Under the pieces are notes generated by a model, which had not been told where the DNA came from, ran no database searches, and saw nothing but the letters and a program-made list of their open reading frames with translations. A program made the translations under genes and the position numbers. Of a stretch of DNA of 64,000 nucleotides, positions 7,180-15,124 are shown in pieces. Where the stretch lies: NCBI RefSeq assembly GCF_000701705.1, contig NZ_JNJP01000012.1, forward strand, positions 8,418 through 72,417, written 5' to 3'. Each line of letters starts with the position of its first letter. Within the stretch, counting starts at the first letter, position 1. This stretch comes from Bilophila wadsworthia ATCC 49260 (lineage in GTDB: Bacteria > Desulfobacterota > Desulfovibrionia > Desulfovibrionales > Desulfovibrionaceae).

Positions 7180-8060
7180 TAGAGTAAACTCCCATTAGTC
7201 ATTTCTCTAGTATGTAAAAATAATTGATAGTTATATTTTGATGAAAAGTCAATCGCAAGTCTATTATATTCTTTTACTAATCTATATAATTTAAGGTCGT
7301 CTGAATAATCTTCAATCTTTAGCTTTAGATCGTCTTGAAGAGTTTTTATTCCTATATGTCTTCCATGTATATGCCAATGAGCATTATCACCTAATATTCT
7401 AGCTATTTCTTCAGCTCTATGCTCTTTTTCTTTAAGTGTGACTTCGGTATCTGTTTTACTATGAATTGTCCAGTCTTTAAATTTATAATTTACGAGCCAT
7501 TTTTTTAATAGCGTTACGGTTATATTTCGTGCTTGTTGATAAAAATTTAAATCAGCAAGATTTAAATTTAAAGCCATTTGTAACTCTACTGGACTTATGG
7601 GGTTATTAGAATCTTTATTTAATGATTTTTTACATATTGCATCAAATTGATCTAAATACCCTTGTGCAGGAACCCATTGTCCATTAGACAATACTTGAGG
7701 ATCTATAGGGCCTAATGATGAGGCAAAATTCATATATATTTTGTCGCCAGACATGCAAAGAATAGTACCCGCTGAGTATGCATATTCATGTACAATGAAA
7801 TATACTTCATCATAGAACCTACGCATCACCTCAACCATTATCTCAGCCATTTCTACACTGCCGCCATTTGTTGTTAAATTGACAGCAAGAGATTTATGTT
7901 TTTTCTTTCTAGCTAATTTTTCAAATTCAGTGGTAAAGAATGTTCTGTGGTTAGGGTGAATACCACCATAAAACAAAAAAACATCAGACTGGAGATGTTC
8001 TTCTAGTTTAATACAATAATTATTCAAAGCTTCATATGCAACTTTATCAACTGGACCCAT
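7179..8060 (-). CDS. SDH-type serine protease (Clp/SppA crotonase fold)
   Basis: 293 residues, much more A+T-rich than the phage genes around it. Matches the serine dehydrogenase proteinase (SDH_sah) branch of the ClpP/SppA clan: a Gly-rich oxyanion segment LTTNGGSVEMAEIM (about residues 62-75) and the nucleophile segment EYAYSAGTILCMSGD (about 91-105), then MNFASSLGPIDPQ. No signal peptide, so it is cytosolic, unlike SppA. It forms a transcription unit with the 66-residue gene behind it, between the repressor gene and tandem terminators: a classic lysogenic-conversion slot. Confidence 0.78.
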   Translation of the reverse strand: MGPVDKVAYEALNNYCIKLEEHLQSDVFLFYGGIHPNHRTFFTTEFEKLARKKKHKSLAVNLTTNGGSVEMAEIMVEVMRRFYDEVYFIVHEYAYSAGTILCMSGDKIYMNFASSLGPIDPQVLSNGQWVPAQGYLDQFDAICKKSLNKDSNNPISPVELQMALNLNLADLNFYQQARNITVTLLKKWLVNYKFKDWTIHSKTDTEVTLKEKEHRAEEIARILGDNAHWHIHGRHIGIKTLQDDLKLKIEDYSDDLKLYRLVKEYNRLAIDFSSKYNYQLFLHTREMTNGSLL

Positions 8061-8132
8061 TGCATCTCCCTCCTCCCCGCTCCGGCGGGGATTTTCATTT
8101 ACAGCTCACGTCACGCCACGCCCACACGGTAA

Positions 8133-8786
8133 CTAAACAAGCTGCCAAGTCCAAACGACTTTCCCAATAATGATGTTGTCGTATCCCTCATTAGAAACTT
8201 TCTGTGGTTTCCATCTGGGATTGTCTGAATGGAGGATAATATTACCATCCTCATCTTGCATAACTCTTTTAACAACCAAACCAAATGGGGGACGCTGTAC
8301 AAGGTAAATGCCGCCGTCCTCTAGTTCGTCGTCAAGAGGGATAACACCTACATAAGCCCCTTTTAAGATTGTAGGTTCCATACTGTCGCCAGTAACTTTA
8401 ACGGCACGAACATCGGGAAGATTATACTGAGGGAGAACAGGGATCATATTTTCTGGAGCGGTAGAAAAAAATTCAGCTGGTAGTCCGGCACCTGCTTCTT
8501 CAAAGACAGGTATCTCATGTAAGTTGTCCCCTGTTACGTTTTCAGTAGGAGAGTGACAGGCCATACGACGCATTACAGGATACCTTTCTTCATCCGGGAA
8601 AATCACCAATGCCCCCATAGCTGACAATATTTTTGATACCTTATCGAGCCCAAGTTGCTGGGCTTTGACCCCTAAAGCACGCGACAAGTTCGCCTGACTG
8701 ACGCCACATTTTTGAGCAAATGCAGCTATCTGGCGTTGATCTGAAATGTCCCTCAACCGAGCCATGAGTTTTTCTTCTAGTTCCAT
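8133..8786 (-). CDS. CI/LexA-type phage repressor, S24 peptidase fold (prophage 1)
   Basis: Maintains lysogeny and self-cleaves after RecA activation. Starting at the ATG at 8786 (AGGAACGT ribosome site) it has 217 residues; further in-frame ATGs up to 8849 lie inside the operator and are less likely. N-terminal helix-turn-helix around QKCGVSQANLSRALGV; cleavage site AGAG-type around EEAGAGLP; catalytic Ser in VTGDSMEPT and Lys in LVVKRV. Divergent from the cro gene with shared palindromic A+T-rich operator DNA between them. Confidence 0.9.
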   Translation of the reverse strand: MELEEKLMARLRDISDQRQIAAFAQKCGVSQANLSRALGVKAQQLGLDKVSKILSAMGALVIFPDEERYPVMRRMACHSPTENVTGDNLHEIPVFEEAGAGLPAEFFSTAPENMIPVLPQYNLPDVRAVKVTGDSMEPTILKGAYVGVIPLDDELEDGGIYLVQRPPFGLVVKRVMQDEDGNIILHSDNPRWKPQKVSNEGYDNIIIGKVVWTWQLV

Positions 8787-8843
8787 ACGTTCCTGCATAC
8801 GATACTGAGGACAAAAAGTCATCTTTCGTAAATGTAATTTTAC

Positions 8844-8872
8844 TTGCATATAGATACGTATATGTATATACT
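8844..8872 (+). promoter_or_regulatory. Rightward early promoter and CI/Cro operator (prophage 1)
   Basis: TTGCAT, 17-nt spacer, TATACT. The spacer holds the near-palindrome ATACGTATATGTATAT. A start 7 nt after the -10 box falls on the A of the cro ATG, so the cro message would be leaderless. Confidence 0.7.
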
Positions 8873-8878
8873 TACGCC

Positions 8879-9118
8879 ATGAACACCGAACTTTTCAGAA
8901 CTCACTTGCGCGAAAGAATGCAGATTACCCGGGCAACCCAGATAGAAGTCGAAGAAAAGACTGGAGTTTCTCAGGCGTCGATTTCGCGTTTTTTGTCAGG
9001 GGCAAGGATTAATTCTGACAACTTGTTCAAGTTATGGGAGTTCATTTACGAGGGGCAATTTCCAGCCGCTCCCAGCACTCCCACCGAACCCGAAGAGGTG
9101 AGTCATGGACTGGCCTGA
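8879..9118 (+). CDS. Cro-like helix-turn-helix regulator
   Basis: 79 residues with an XRE-type fold; recognition region EEKTGVSQASISRFLSGA. First gene of the rightward early operon, opposite the repressor gene. No Shine-Dalgarno sequence lies before the ATG, in line with a leaderless message from the promoter at 8844-8872. Probably competes with the repressor for the shared operator. Confidence 0.82.
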   Translation: MNTELFRTHLRERMQITRATQIEVEEKTGVSQASISRFLSGARINSDNLFKLWEFIYEGQFPAAPSTPTEPEEVSHGLA

Positions 9119-9182
9119 TATCGCCGCGAAGGTGGCCTTCTTCGCCCTCATGGGGTTTATTTTCTGGCTTGATCGTGACTAA
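9105..9182 (+). CDS. 25-residue membrane peptide
   Basis: ATG inside the 3' end of the cro-like gene with a good ribosome site (GAAGAGGTGAGTC). After six residues it is one hydrophobic helix (VAFFALMGFIFWL) ending in DRD. Its tail resembles the 28-residue peptide at 716-802. Function unknown. Confidence 0.45.
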   Translation: MDWPDIAAKVAFFALMGFIFWLDRD

Positions 9183-9321
9183 CCCCGCCGCGCACCGCCG
9201 GGCCACAGCCTCGGGCGTCGGGTACTCCGCGACGCGGTACGCCCTCCAGCGTATCCGGGGATCCCTATGGATCAGGATGCGGACACGCCAGACGGCACGG
9301 TGGCGAGTGATGAGCAGGTGA
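9175..9321 (+). CDS. Possible 48-residue basic protein (GTG start)
   Basis: GTG start overlapping the end of the 25-residue ORF; Arg-rich (TRYALQRIRGSLWIRMRTR). It overlaps the next candidate ORF in a different frame for 55 nt, so at most one of the two is translated over that stretch. No family. Confidence 0.3.
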   Translation: MTNPAAHRRATASGVGYSATRYALQRIRGSLWIRMRTRQTARWRVMSR

Positions 9322-9380
9322 ACGAAAGATTCCATGCCCCCATTAGAGCATGGGTATACACCAAGGAAAATGATCGATGA
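9267..9380 (+). CDS. Possible 37-residue acidic protein
   Basis: ATG at 9267; its stop overlaps the start of the CII-like gene (ATGA), which argues for translational coupling. Acidic N-terminus, then RFHAPIRAWVYTK. No family assigned. Confidence 0.4.
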   Translation: MDQDADTPDGTVASDEQVNERFHAPIRAWVYTKENDR

Positions 9381-9820
9381 ATACCCAAGATTATAACACG
9401 TTGACGGAAGTTATCGAGGCCATGATCGATGAAGGCAAAAAGCCGATCAAGGCCATCGCCGCCGAGATCGGCAAGCCGTATCCGACTCTCAAGCGTGAGC
9501 TGAACCCGGCTGACGACGGCGCGAAGCTCGGAGCGGACGCACTACTCGGCATTATGGCCTCCTGTGGCTCAATCGCGCCCTTGGAATGGCTGGCGGACAG
9601 GCCCGGTTATGTCGTGAAGCCCAAGGAATGGGCAGAGCCAGACAAGCCGACTTGGGAAGGAGAATCCGTGGACGATACCATATGCTGCGGGAAGATGGTC
9701 ATGCTCATGCAGGAAAAAGCGCATCCGTCCATCGTCTCCAAGGCTGCGGAAGAATGGAAGGACGAGATAGACCAGACGAACACTCGGTATAGGCGAGATT
9801 ACAACCAAGCGAGGCAGTAA
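9377..9820 (+). CDS. CII-like phage regulatory protein
   Basis: 147 residues, resembling the phage regulatory CII family (PF06892 type): helical N-terminus DYNTLTEVIEAMIDEGKK, a KAIAAEIGKPYPTLKREL helix-turn-helix, then a C-terminal helical region with the typical SKAAEEWKDEIDQT ending. It would act as a transcription regulator at the lysis-lysogeny decision. It is the first long gene after cro in the rightward operon, the usual place for cII. Confidence 0.7.
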   Translation: MNTQDYNTLTEVIEAMIDEGKKPIKAIAAEIGKPYPTLKRELNPADDGAKLGADALLGIMASCGSIAPLEWLADRPGYVVKPKEWAEPDKPTWEGESVDDTICCGKMVMLMQEKAHPSIVSKAAEEWKDEIDQTNTRYRRDYNQARQ

Positions 9821-9821
9821 A

Positions 9822-10220
9822 ATGCCGATCCTGATTTGCCAACAGTGCGGTCGGATGTTTGAAGTGAAACGGTACTTTGCCGAAACCGCAAAGTACTGCT
9901 CAAAAGAGTGCAAGGATAAGGCCGCACAGACGCGAGGGCCTCAAAAGTGCAAGTGCTGCGGAAAAGAATTTCCAGCGAAAGGGAATGCAGCTTTTTGCGA
10001 CAAAGTTTGTGGGTATGCTTTCAGAGCCGGGGTGAGCCGCGAAGAATGGCTTGAAGCTCATCCACAGAGCAATCAGTCAACACTTTTCAAGCGTAAGTGC
10101 CATGACTGCGGGAAGCCCACAAACAACTACAGGTGTTCAGCTTGTTGGGAAAAGCTCCGCAGCGAATCTGAAACGGGTGGTATCCCGGAATACCAGGTTA
10201 TGGGGCAGGCATGGGTATAA
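9822..10220 (+). CDS. Zinc-ribbon protein with three Cys clusters
   Basis: 132 residues with three treble-clef/ribbon-like units: ICQQCGRMFE...YCSKEC, CKCCGKEF...FCDKVC, and CHDCGKPTNNYRCSAC. A SREEWLEAHP segment separates units two and three. Probably binds nucleic acid or protein; the exact role is unknown. Begins one base after the CII-like stop and overlaps the next gene by 10 nt. Confidence 0.75.
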   Translation: MPILICQQCGRMFEVKRYFAETAKYCSKECKDKAAQTRGPQKCKCCGKEFPAKGNAAFCDKVCGYAFRAGVSREEWLEAHPQSNQSTLFKRKCHDCGKPTNNYRCSACWEKLRSESETGGIPEYQVMGQAWV

Positions 10221-10420
10221 TAGGCCCGTGCCGTTTGGGTCGGCTTCACCGTGATAGGCGGCGCGTCCTGTGTTTTGCGGACTGGTCGAAAGAGTACGGA
10301 GTCCCGGCGTGGACGTCTCGAAACGGGTTCGTCAAAGACGTGAACTTCTGCCGCCTGTACTGCGAGAAGAGGCCGGATATGGTAGTTCAACGTTTAACCA
10401 AGGAGTTTTTCTATGAATGA
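10211..10420 (+). CDS. Hypothetical early protein, 69 aa
   Basis: Starts within the end of the zinc-ribbon gene and ends 8 nt inside the next gene; the overlaps are typical of coupled phage early genes. Basic N-terminus (RLGRLHRDRRR), then a mixed region ending MVVQRLTKEFFYE. No family recognised. Confidence 0.55.
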   Translation: MGIIGPCRLGRLHRDRRRVLCFADWSKEYGVPAWTSRNGFVKDVNFCRLYCEKRPDMVVQRLTKEFFYE

Positions 10421-10661
10421 AGGTTTCATTGAAGCATTGCGTCAGGCGCTTCCCCCTACCTTTTCCCGACAGGTTGCGGCGGAAGCCCTCAAGGGCATCT
10501 ACTCTGCCGGGCGGTTGTGTACTCTCGACTCCATGGGGAAGGGGCCGGGCGGGGTGCGGCTTGGGCGTTGTGTGGCTTATGAGCGCGAATCCTTCCTGTC
10601 ATGGCTGGAGGGACGGATCAACACGCCTTCCGGCAATAAGCGGCTGGGAGGGTGCGCCTGA
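10413..10661 (+). CDS. AlpA-like DNA-binding protein, 82 aa
   Basis: Preceded by AAGGAG. The middle reads like a winged helix-turn-helix of the AlpA/excisionase type: FSRQVAAEALKGIYSAG, then an RLGRCVAYERESFLSWLEGR wing and helix. It could be an excisionase or an early regulator. Overlaps its neighbours at both ends. Confidence 0.6.
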   Translation: MNEGFIEALRQALPPTFSRQVAAEALKGIYSAGRLCTLDSMGKGPGGVRLGRCVAYERESFLSWLEGRINTPSGNKRLGGCA

Positions 10662-10783
10662 TGCTCAGAAACACGAAAAGCCGGGGGGTGGAATCCCCGG
10701 CTCTCCAGAAAAAGGTATTTGTCTTAGCAGGACAGGAAAACGATAACATCCCCGCCTCTGCCCTGCAAGGTTTTTCGTCCTGA
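10661..10783 (+). CDS. Possible 40-residue protein
   Basis: ATG overlaps the previous stop (TGATG). The polar N-terminus is followed by KKVFVLAGQENDNIPASALQ, which reads like folded protein. The DNA also forms an AGCCGGGG/CCCCGGCT hairpin (10679-10703) without a T-run, so the stretch could instead be regulatory. Confidence 0.35.
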   Translation: MLRNTKSRGVESPALQKKVFVLAGQENDNIPASALQGFSS

Positions 10784-10867
10784 TGATGGGCGCTAGCCTT
10801 GAGGCAAAAGAAAAGGCCCGATGCGGGAACACCGGGCCAAACATAAAACCAACTCAATGGATGAATT

Positions 10868-11062
10868 ATGATGGAATCTTCGCAGAAAGTCAATGATGAG
10901 ATTATGGACTCTTTGAGAGAGATAGACAGATTGTGCCGTGTAAGAACGTACCTCATTGAGAGAAATGCCAGCATCTCCAATATCGATGACATCAACTCTA
11001 GAATTAAGATAGAGCATAACAAAATTGTCGAGTTGGAGGGGGCAAGCCATGAGAGCGCGTGA
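10868..11062 (+). CDS. Short coiled-coil protein, 64 aa
   Basis: A+T-richer than its neighbours. Predicted long helices (VNDEIMDSLREIDRLCRV, INSRIKIEHNKIVELE), suggesting a coiled coil. Overlaps the start of the DnaD-like gene by 14 nt. The 85 nt upstream hold a GGCCCG/CGGGCC hairpin with a T-run on the minus strand only. Function unknown. Confidence 0.55.
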   Translation: MMESSQKVNDEIMDSLREIDRLCRVRTYLIERNASISNIDDINSRIKIEHNKIVELEGASHESA

Positions 11063-11936
11063 TATAAAGCCCGGTTTCTTCAAGAATGATCAGCTTGCCG
11101 ATTGTTCTACGGCTGCACGTCTTCTTTTCCCCGGCCTCTGGATGATGGCGGATAGGGAAGGCCGTCTAGAAAATCGCCCCAAGAAAATCAAAGGCGAAAT
11201 TTTTCCTTTTGACAATGTAGACGTCGCCTCTCTTCTGGGAGAACTGGAATCTTCGGGACTGATTCGTTTTTACGAGGTGAATGGGCAGAACCTTATCTGG
11301 ATTCCTCAGTTCAAGAGACACCAAAGTCCCCACAAAAACGAGAAATGTAGCGAACTTCCCGCACATCCTGACGACTTTGCAGCGCATGAATCATCACCAA
11401 AACACGACAATTACGGTGTTGCTCCCGAAAAGGATCGAAGTGCTCCCGTAATTTCTGGTCAAATCCCCCTGACTCCCTCTTCTCTGACTCCCTCTTCTCT
11501 CTCTCCGAGAGAAGATACTACCCCTGACGGGGTAGTTGTCGACGCCGAAGCCGCCGACGCCTCCCAGCCCGGCGAAAAGCGGCAGGACCATGCCTCGCCA
11601 GCCTGCCCCTATGACGCCATTGTCGGCCTGTATCACGAGGCTTTCCCGGAGCATCCCCGAGTTGCAATCGTGAACGCAAAGCGCAAGGGGGCAATGAAGG
11701 CCAGATGGACAGAGACCGGAGAGAGGCTGCGAATGCTGAACAGGGACACCTCCGCCGCCGAAAGGCTGGATTACTTTCGGCGGCTGTTTGCAAGGGCTTC
11801 CCGGTCTGATTTTCTCACTGGCAAAAAGGCTTTTCGAGATGGGACAGTGTACCGGGTGGATTTCGACAAGCTCATGTCCCCAAGCGGATTTATGGGCGTG
11901 ATTGAAGGCAAGTACGACAATCGGGAGGTGGCTTGA
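11049..11936 (+). CDS. DnaD-like replisome organiser / helicase loader
   Basis: 295 residues from the ATG at 11049. The N-terminal winged-helix block (KPGFFKNDQLADC, RLLFPGLWMMADREGRLE, LGELESSGLIRFYEVNG) is the standard beginning of phage replication initiators that recruit DnaB. Middle Ser/Pro-rich linker, C-terminal helical domain (about 175-295). The DnaB helicase gene follows after one base, which supports the loader role. An upstream start (11025) is possible but lacks a ribosome site. Confidence 0.75.
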   Translation: MRARDIKPGFFKNDQLADCSTAARLLFPGLWMMADREGRLENRPKKIKGEIFPFDNVDVASLLGELESSGLIRFYEVNGQNLIWIPQFKRHQSPHKNEKCSELPAHPDDFAAHESSPKHDNYGVAPEKDRSAPVISGQIPLTPSSLTPSSLSPREDTTPDGVVVDAEAADASQPGEKRQDHASPACPYDAIVGLYHEAFPEHPRVAIVNAKRKGAMKARWTETGERLRMLNRDTSAAERLDYFRRLFARASRSDFLTGKKAFRDGTVYRVDFDKLMSPSGFMGVIEGKYDNREVA

Positions 11937-11937
11937 A

Positions 11938-13347
11938 ATGGCAGTTCAGACGCTTGAACGCGGCATCATGGCCCGCAGGCAGAACGCTCCCGCGCCAAAG
12001 CCCGTCATGGCCTCGGAAGCCCGTGCACAGCTTGAGTCCAGCGTTATTGCCGCGACTCTCTCGGGCATGAACCGGGATACCCATTTGCTTGGGGATGTAC
12101 TCGATATCTGCCCCGCAGGTTGTTTTGTAACGCCAGAAGCTGCGCCGCTTGCCGTGGCTCTCGATTTGCTCCGTCAGTCCGGTCAACGTCCCAATCTCAC
12201 CGCGTTGGCAACGCAGATGCAATCGCGTTGGGCGAAAGATCCTGAACTTTGGCCCGCCCCGGATATGGCGCGCATGGCTGAACTTTCTACGTCCGCGTGG
12301 GGGCTGAAAGGCCATGCCGAGAGTTTGGCCCGAAAGCTTGCCGATGAACATCGCCGGGCGGAACTCCATGCCGGATTGCTCGAAATTGCTGCGGAAGCAT
12401 CGGTTTACGGCGTGGACTCCGAATACATCGCTGACCGTGCCCGAAAGCTTGTTGAAGCTTCGGGAGGGATTCAGGAAGCCGTAACTATGTCGAACCTCAT
12501 GGGCCGCATTCGGGCAAAGCTCGATAATCCGCAATCGCTGCGCAAGGTTCAGACTCCGTGGAAAAGCTTGAACAGCGTTTTGCGTGGGGGATTCATGCCG
12601 GGGGAATTGATCGTCCTTGCCGCTCGTCCCGGACTTGGAAAGACGGCTTTAGCCGCAAATGTGGCGTTGGGTGCCGCATGGCGCGGAATGGGTGTGCTCT
12701 TTGTCTCATGCGAGATGAGCGACGAAAGCCTTGGGCATCGTCTCATCTCCCGCGTAGGGCGTATCGACGGACGGTTTTTCCGTGAAGGGATGGGCGTCAC
12801 GCCGCAGATCCGTGGAGCCATTGACGCCGCCATAGGGCAGCTTGAAGCCCTTCCCTTGTCCATCGTGGAAAAGTCAACTGTGCCCATGTGCCCCCGCGAA
12901 GTCCGCAGGCTGGCGCGGGGCATCAAGGATTTAGGGCTCATCGTAGTGGACTATCTCCAGCTTTTGCATCCTGACGAGAAAAGCACCAGCAGAGAACGAG
13001 AAGTTGCGGAGATGTCACGCTCCTTTAAGCAAATGGCCCTTGATCTGCAAGTTCCTGTACTCCTGCTTTCTCAGCTTAACCGCTCAAGCGAAGAAGGCAA
13101 GCGGGAACCCCGTGTTTCCGATCTCCGAGAATCTGGAGCGATTGAGCAGGACGCGGACATCATCCTTTTGCTGCACACCCGCGATCTGGACAGGGCTAAT
13201 GCCAGACCAGACGTGAAATGCATAGTCGGGAAATCCCGCAGTACGGGAACAGGCGCATCGTTCTTGCGTTTCGAAAAAGCTTTTTCTGAGTTTACCGAGG
13301 GTGAAGCATGGGCCGGACGTCCTGCGGTACAGGAAAACGATTTGTGA
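11938..13347 (+). CDS. dnaB: Replicative DNA helicase, DnaB family
   Basis: Hexameric 5'-3' helicase at the phage replication fork. 469 residues from the ATG at 11938 (GGGAGGTGG ribosome site). N-terminal DnaB domain about 25-160 (SSVIAATLSGMNRDTHLL...), C-terminal RecA-like ATPase with Walker A ARPGLGKTALAAN near residue 228, Walker B LIVVDYLQLL near 335 and the SQLNRSSE sensor segment. Length is usual for DnaB. It sits between a DnaD-like loader and Mor/RusA genes in one rightward operon. Confidence 0.92.
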   Translation: MAVQTLERGIMARRQNAPAPKPVMASEARAQLESSVIAATLSGMNRDTHLLGDVLDICPAGCFVTPEAAPLAVALDLLRQSGQRPNLTALATQMQSRWAKDPELWPAPDMARMAELSTSAWGLKGHAESLARKLADEHRRAELHAGLLEIAAEASVYGVDSEYIADRARKLVEASGGIQEAVTMSNLMGRIRAKLDNPQSLRKVQTPWKSLNSVLRGGFMPGELIVLAARPGLGKTALAANVALGAAWRGMGVLFVSCEMSDESLGHRLISRVGRIDGRFFREGMGVTPQIRGAIDAAIGQLEALPLSIVEKSTVPMCPREVRRLARGIKDLGLIVVDYLQLLHPDEKSTSREREVAEMSRSFKQMALDLQVPVLLLSQLNRSSEEGKREPRVSDLRESGAIEQDADIILLLHTRDLDRANARPDVKCIVGKSRSTGTGASFLRFEKAFSEFTEGEAWAGRPAVQENDL

Positions 13348-13418
13348 TGTGCCCACGGTACTGTGAAATCTTCGGCCCCGGAGCGTGTGCAGGGGTGTTT
13401 GACGAAAAGGAGTGTGTG

Positions 13419-13838
13419 ATGAGCACGTACAGGGAAGAATCGTTGCCGGAAACACTGCAAGACATGTCCGACCGTTTCGGAAAGCCCTTTGTCCGGCACA
13501 TGATTGAACGCTTCGCGGGTATAACTCTTATTATTCCCGCCAAAAGCCGGAAGACGCGGCTAGCTCGGGAATTGTGCACCTTCTTGGGGCAGGATGCCCT
13601 TTCCGACTTTCTGCACACCTATGGCGGTACGAGAATCTATATCCCCACTTTGCGCCGGGCGAAGATCCGCGCACGGGACATGGACATCAACGCCGAGCGG
13701 GACGAGTTGGCTCGCAAGGGGCTGAGTGAAAGAGCGCTTGTCGCCAGGCTCGCCACGCTGCACGGGCTTTCCGAACGGCAGGTGTGGCGCATTTTAAAAC
13801 AGCCGAGAACCTCGGACAACAGGGAGGCGGCGTCATGA
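13419..13838 (+). CDS. Mor-type transcription activator 1
   Basis: 139 residues from the ATG at 13419 (AAGGAG six bases upstream); an in-frame ATG at 13347 overlapping the dnaB stop would add 24 Cys-containing residues. The layout is that of Mu Mor/C: a helical N-terminal dimerisation part, then YGGTRIYIP and an ending helix-turn-helix RLATLHGLSERQVWRILK. Mor proteins turn on middle and late phage promoters. A second Mor-like gene lies at 14691, and five shared motifs precede late genes. Confidence 0.75.
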   Translation: MSTYREESLPETLQDMSDRFGKPFVRHMIERFAGITLIIPAKSRKTRLARELCTFLGQDALSDFLHTYGGTRIYIPTLRRAKIRARDMDINAERDELARKGLSERALVARLATLHGLSERQVWRILKQPRTSDNREAAS

Positions 13839-14266
13839 CGGTCTTACGCTTCACCTTGTCCTGCACGCCCACGGCACAGGCCCGAGTCCGCCACGCCGTC
13901 CGCTGCGGGCACAGCGTGGCCTACAAGTCCGCCGGGCAGAAGAGCGCGGAAGCCGTGCTTGACGATCTCCTTTCTGCGCGCGCCCCGAAAAAGCCTCTAG
14001 AAGGACCTCTCGTGCTCGAATTTGTCGCGGGGATGCCGATTCCCGCATCGACCCCGAAAAAACAACGAGAGGCTATGTTGCGCGGCGAAATCGCCCACAC
14101 GAAGAAACCGGACTTAGACAACATGGCAAAGCAGCTCAAAGACGCCATGTCGCGCACCGGGTTCTGGGGCGACGACAGGCAGGTGGTGTCCCTGCGTTGC
14201 TCGAAATGCTACGCAGCAGTCCCGCATTGGGAGGTAGCCGTGTACACACAGGAGGAAGCGCAATGA
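13835..14266 (+). CDS. rusA: RusA-family Holliday junction resolvase
   Basis: Cuts four-way DNA junctions during phage recombination and packaging. 143 residues; start at 13835 overlaps the previous stop (ATGA). Signature KKPDLDNMAKQLKDAM holds the catalytic aspartates, followed by TGFWGDDRQVVSL. Length is slightly above E. coli RusA (120). Its N-terminus has an extra basic segment (ARVRHAVRCGHSVAY). Confidence 0.88.
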   Translation: MTVLRFTLSCTPTAQARVRHAVRCGHSVAYKSAGQKSAEAVLDDLLSARAPKKPLEGPLVLEFVAGMPIPASTPKKQREAMLRGEIAHTKKPDLDNMAKQLKDAMSRTGFWGDDRQVVSLRCSKCYAAVPHWEVAVYTQEEAQ

Positions 14267-14445
14267 ATGAACGGAAATTGCTGCTCGGCTGGAAGGCCAT
14301 CACAGCCTACACCGGAGTTAGCCGCCTCCTCATGATCCGCTACGCCTACCCCGTCCACGACTGCGACAGGGCAACTCATCACGGGTACGGCGTCTGTGCC
14401 TATACCGACGAGCTTGACGCCCACAAGGAGGCTACCAGTGCATAA
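14263..14445 (+). CDS. Small helix-turn-helix protein, 60 aa
   Basis: Starts within the rusA stop (ATGA), ribosome site GGAGGAAGCGC. LGWKAITAYTGVSRLLMIRYAYPVH resembles the first half of a HTH_17/AlpA domain (GWKAITAYTGVS... as helix 1-turn-helix 2). Possible DNA-binding regulator; no closer assignment. Confidence 0.55.
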   Translation: MNERKLLLGWKAITAYTGVSRLLMIRYAYPVHDCDRATHHGYGVCAYTDELDAHKEATSA

Positions 14446-14698
14446 CATCGACATCACGATACTTGGTGAACAGGCTCTTGCGGCACTCATGCAGCGGCTG
14501 TCGGAAGCACGCGGGAAGCACCCTGTTTTCGCGGAGGGCAAATACCATGCGCTCGGCGTTATCGGGGAGGAGTACCGTGAGCTTGTATACGCCGTTGAGC
14601 ATGAAACTCCGGAGCGTATCCGCGACGAAGCCCTCGATGTAGCTGTGACCGCACTGCGGCTATGGCTTGGGGAACACAAGGTTGGTGCTCATGAGTGA
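14438..14698 (+). CDS. MazG-like nucleotide pyrophosphohydrolase, 86 aa
   Basis: GTG start with GGAGG seven bases upstream; overlaps both neighbours. The core ALGVIGEEYRELVYAVE followed by RDEALDVAVTALRLW has the EExxE...DExxD arrangement of all-alpha NTP pyrophosphatases, which coordinate Mg2+. It would clean up non-standard nucleotides or alter alarmone pools during replication. Single-domain and very short, as in other phage members. Confidence 0.65.
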   Translation: MHNIDITILGEQALAALMQRLSEARGKHPVFAEGKYHALGVIGEEYRELVYAVEHETPERIRDEALDVAVTALRLWLGEHKVGAHE

Positions 14699-15059
14699 CG
14701 TGTGGGTGAGCCAGTTCGAACTGTCAGAGGCCATCGGTGACGTGGGGGCGGTCATCCTCTGCGCACAGTGCGGTGGACGTTCATACTTTATCCCCCGGAA
14801 GCCCACAGGTTTTCTTCTGGAGTTGCTTGGTCGGCAGCGTATGGCGGCACTCTGTACAGAATTTTGGGGGATGCAGATCGTCGTGCCCAACCTGCGCCGT
14901 GGTGAACCGTTCAAAGGACGTATCCTGTCCCGTCTGGAAGCAGGGGAGAAGCCGGACGCCATCGCCGAAGCCCTTGGCGTGACCACCAGGTACGTCCGTC
15001 GGCTCAAAAAGCAGCTTTGCGGGAACCCGGAACCACAGCAGCAATATCGGCTGTTGTAG
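14691..15059 (+). CDS. Mor-type transcription activator 2
   Basis: 122 residues from the ATG at 14691. The C-terminal RILSRLEAGEKPDAIAEALG with VTTRYVRRLKKQL is the classic Mor helix-turn-helix, and FWGMQIVVPNLRRGE is the preceding beta-strand segment. N-terminal half holds one Cys pair (CAQCGG). It is the last gene of the early operon and ends directly at the first late promoter motif (15059-15102), exactly where a late activator is expected. Confidence 0.8.
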   Translation: MSDVWVSQFELSEAIGDVGAVILCAQCGGRSYFIPRKPTGFLLELLGRQRMAALCTEFWGMQIVVPNLRRGEPFKGRILSRLEAGEKPDAIAEALGVTTRYVRRLKKQLCGNPEPQQQYRLL

Positions 15060-15102
15060 AATCTTGTTCACGGTGTCCTCCCCCTATTCTCTTGTGCGAG
15101 AG
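15059..15102 (+). promoter_or_regulatory. Late promoter motif, copy 1
   Basis: GAATCTTGTTCACGGTGTC, the first of five copies of a motif with inverted arms (GAAC-CTT-GTTC and ACC-N8-GGT). It precedes the lysis and terminase genes. The -10-like box found 35-40 nt into copies 2, 4 and 5 is weak here (CGAGAG); TATTCT at 15085-15090 is an alternative. Confidence 0.7.
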
Positions 15103-15124
15103 TGGACGCAGGAGGATATTTTTT

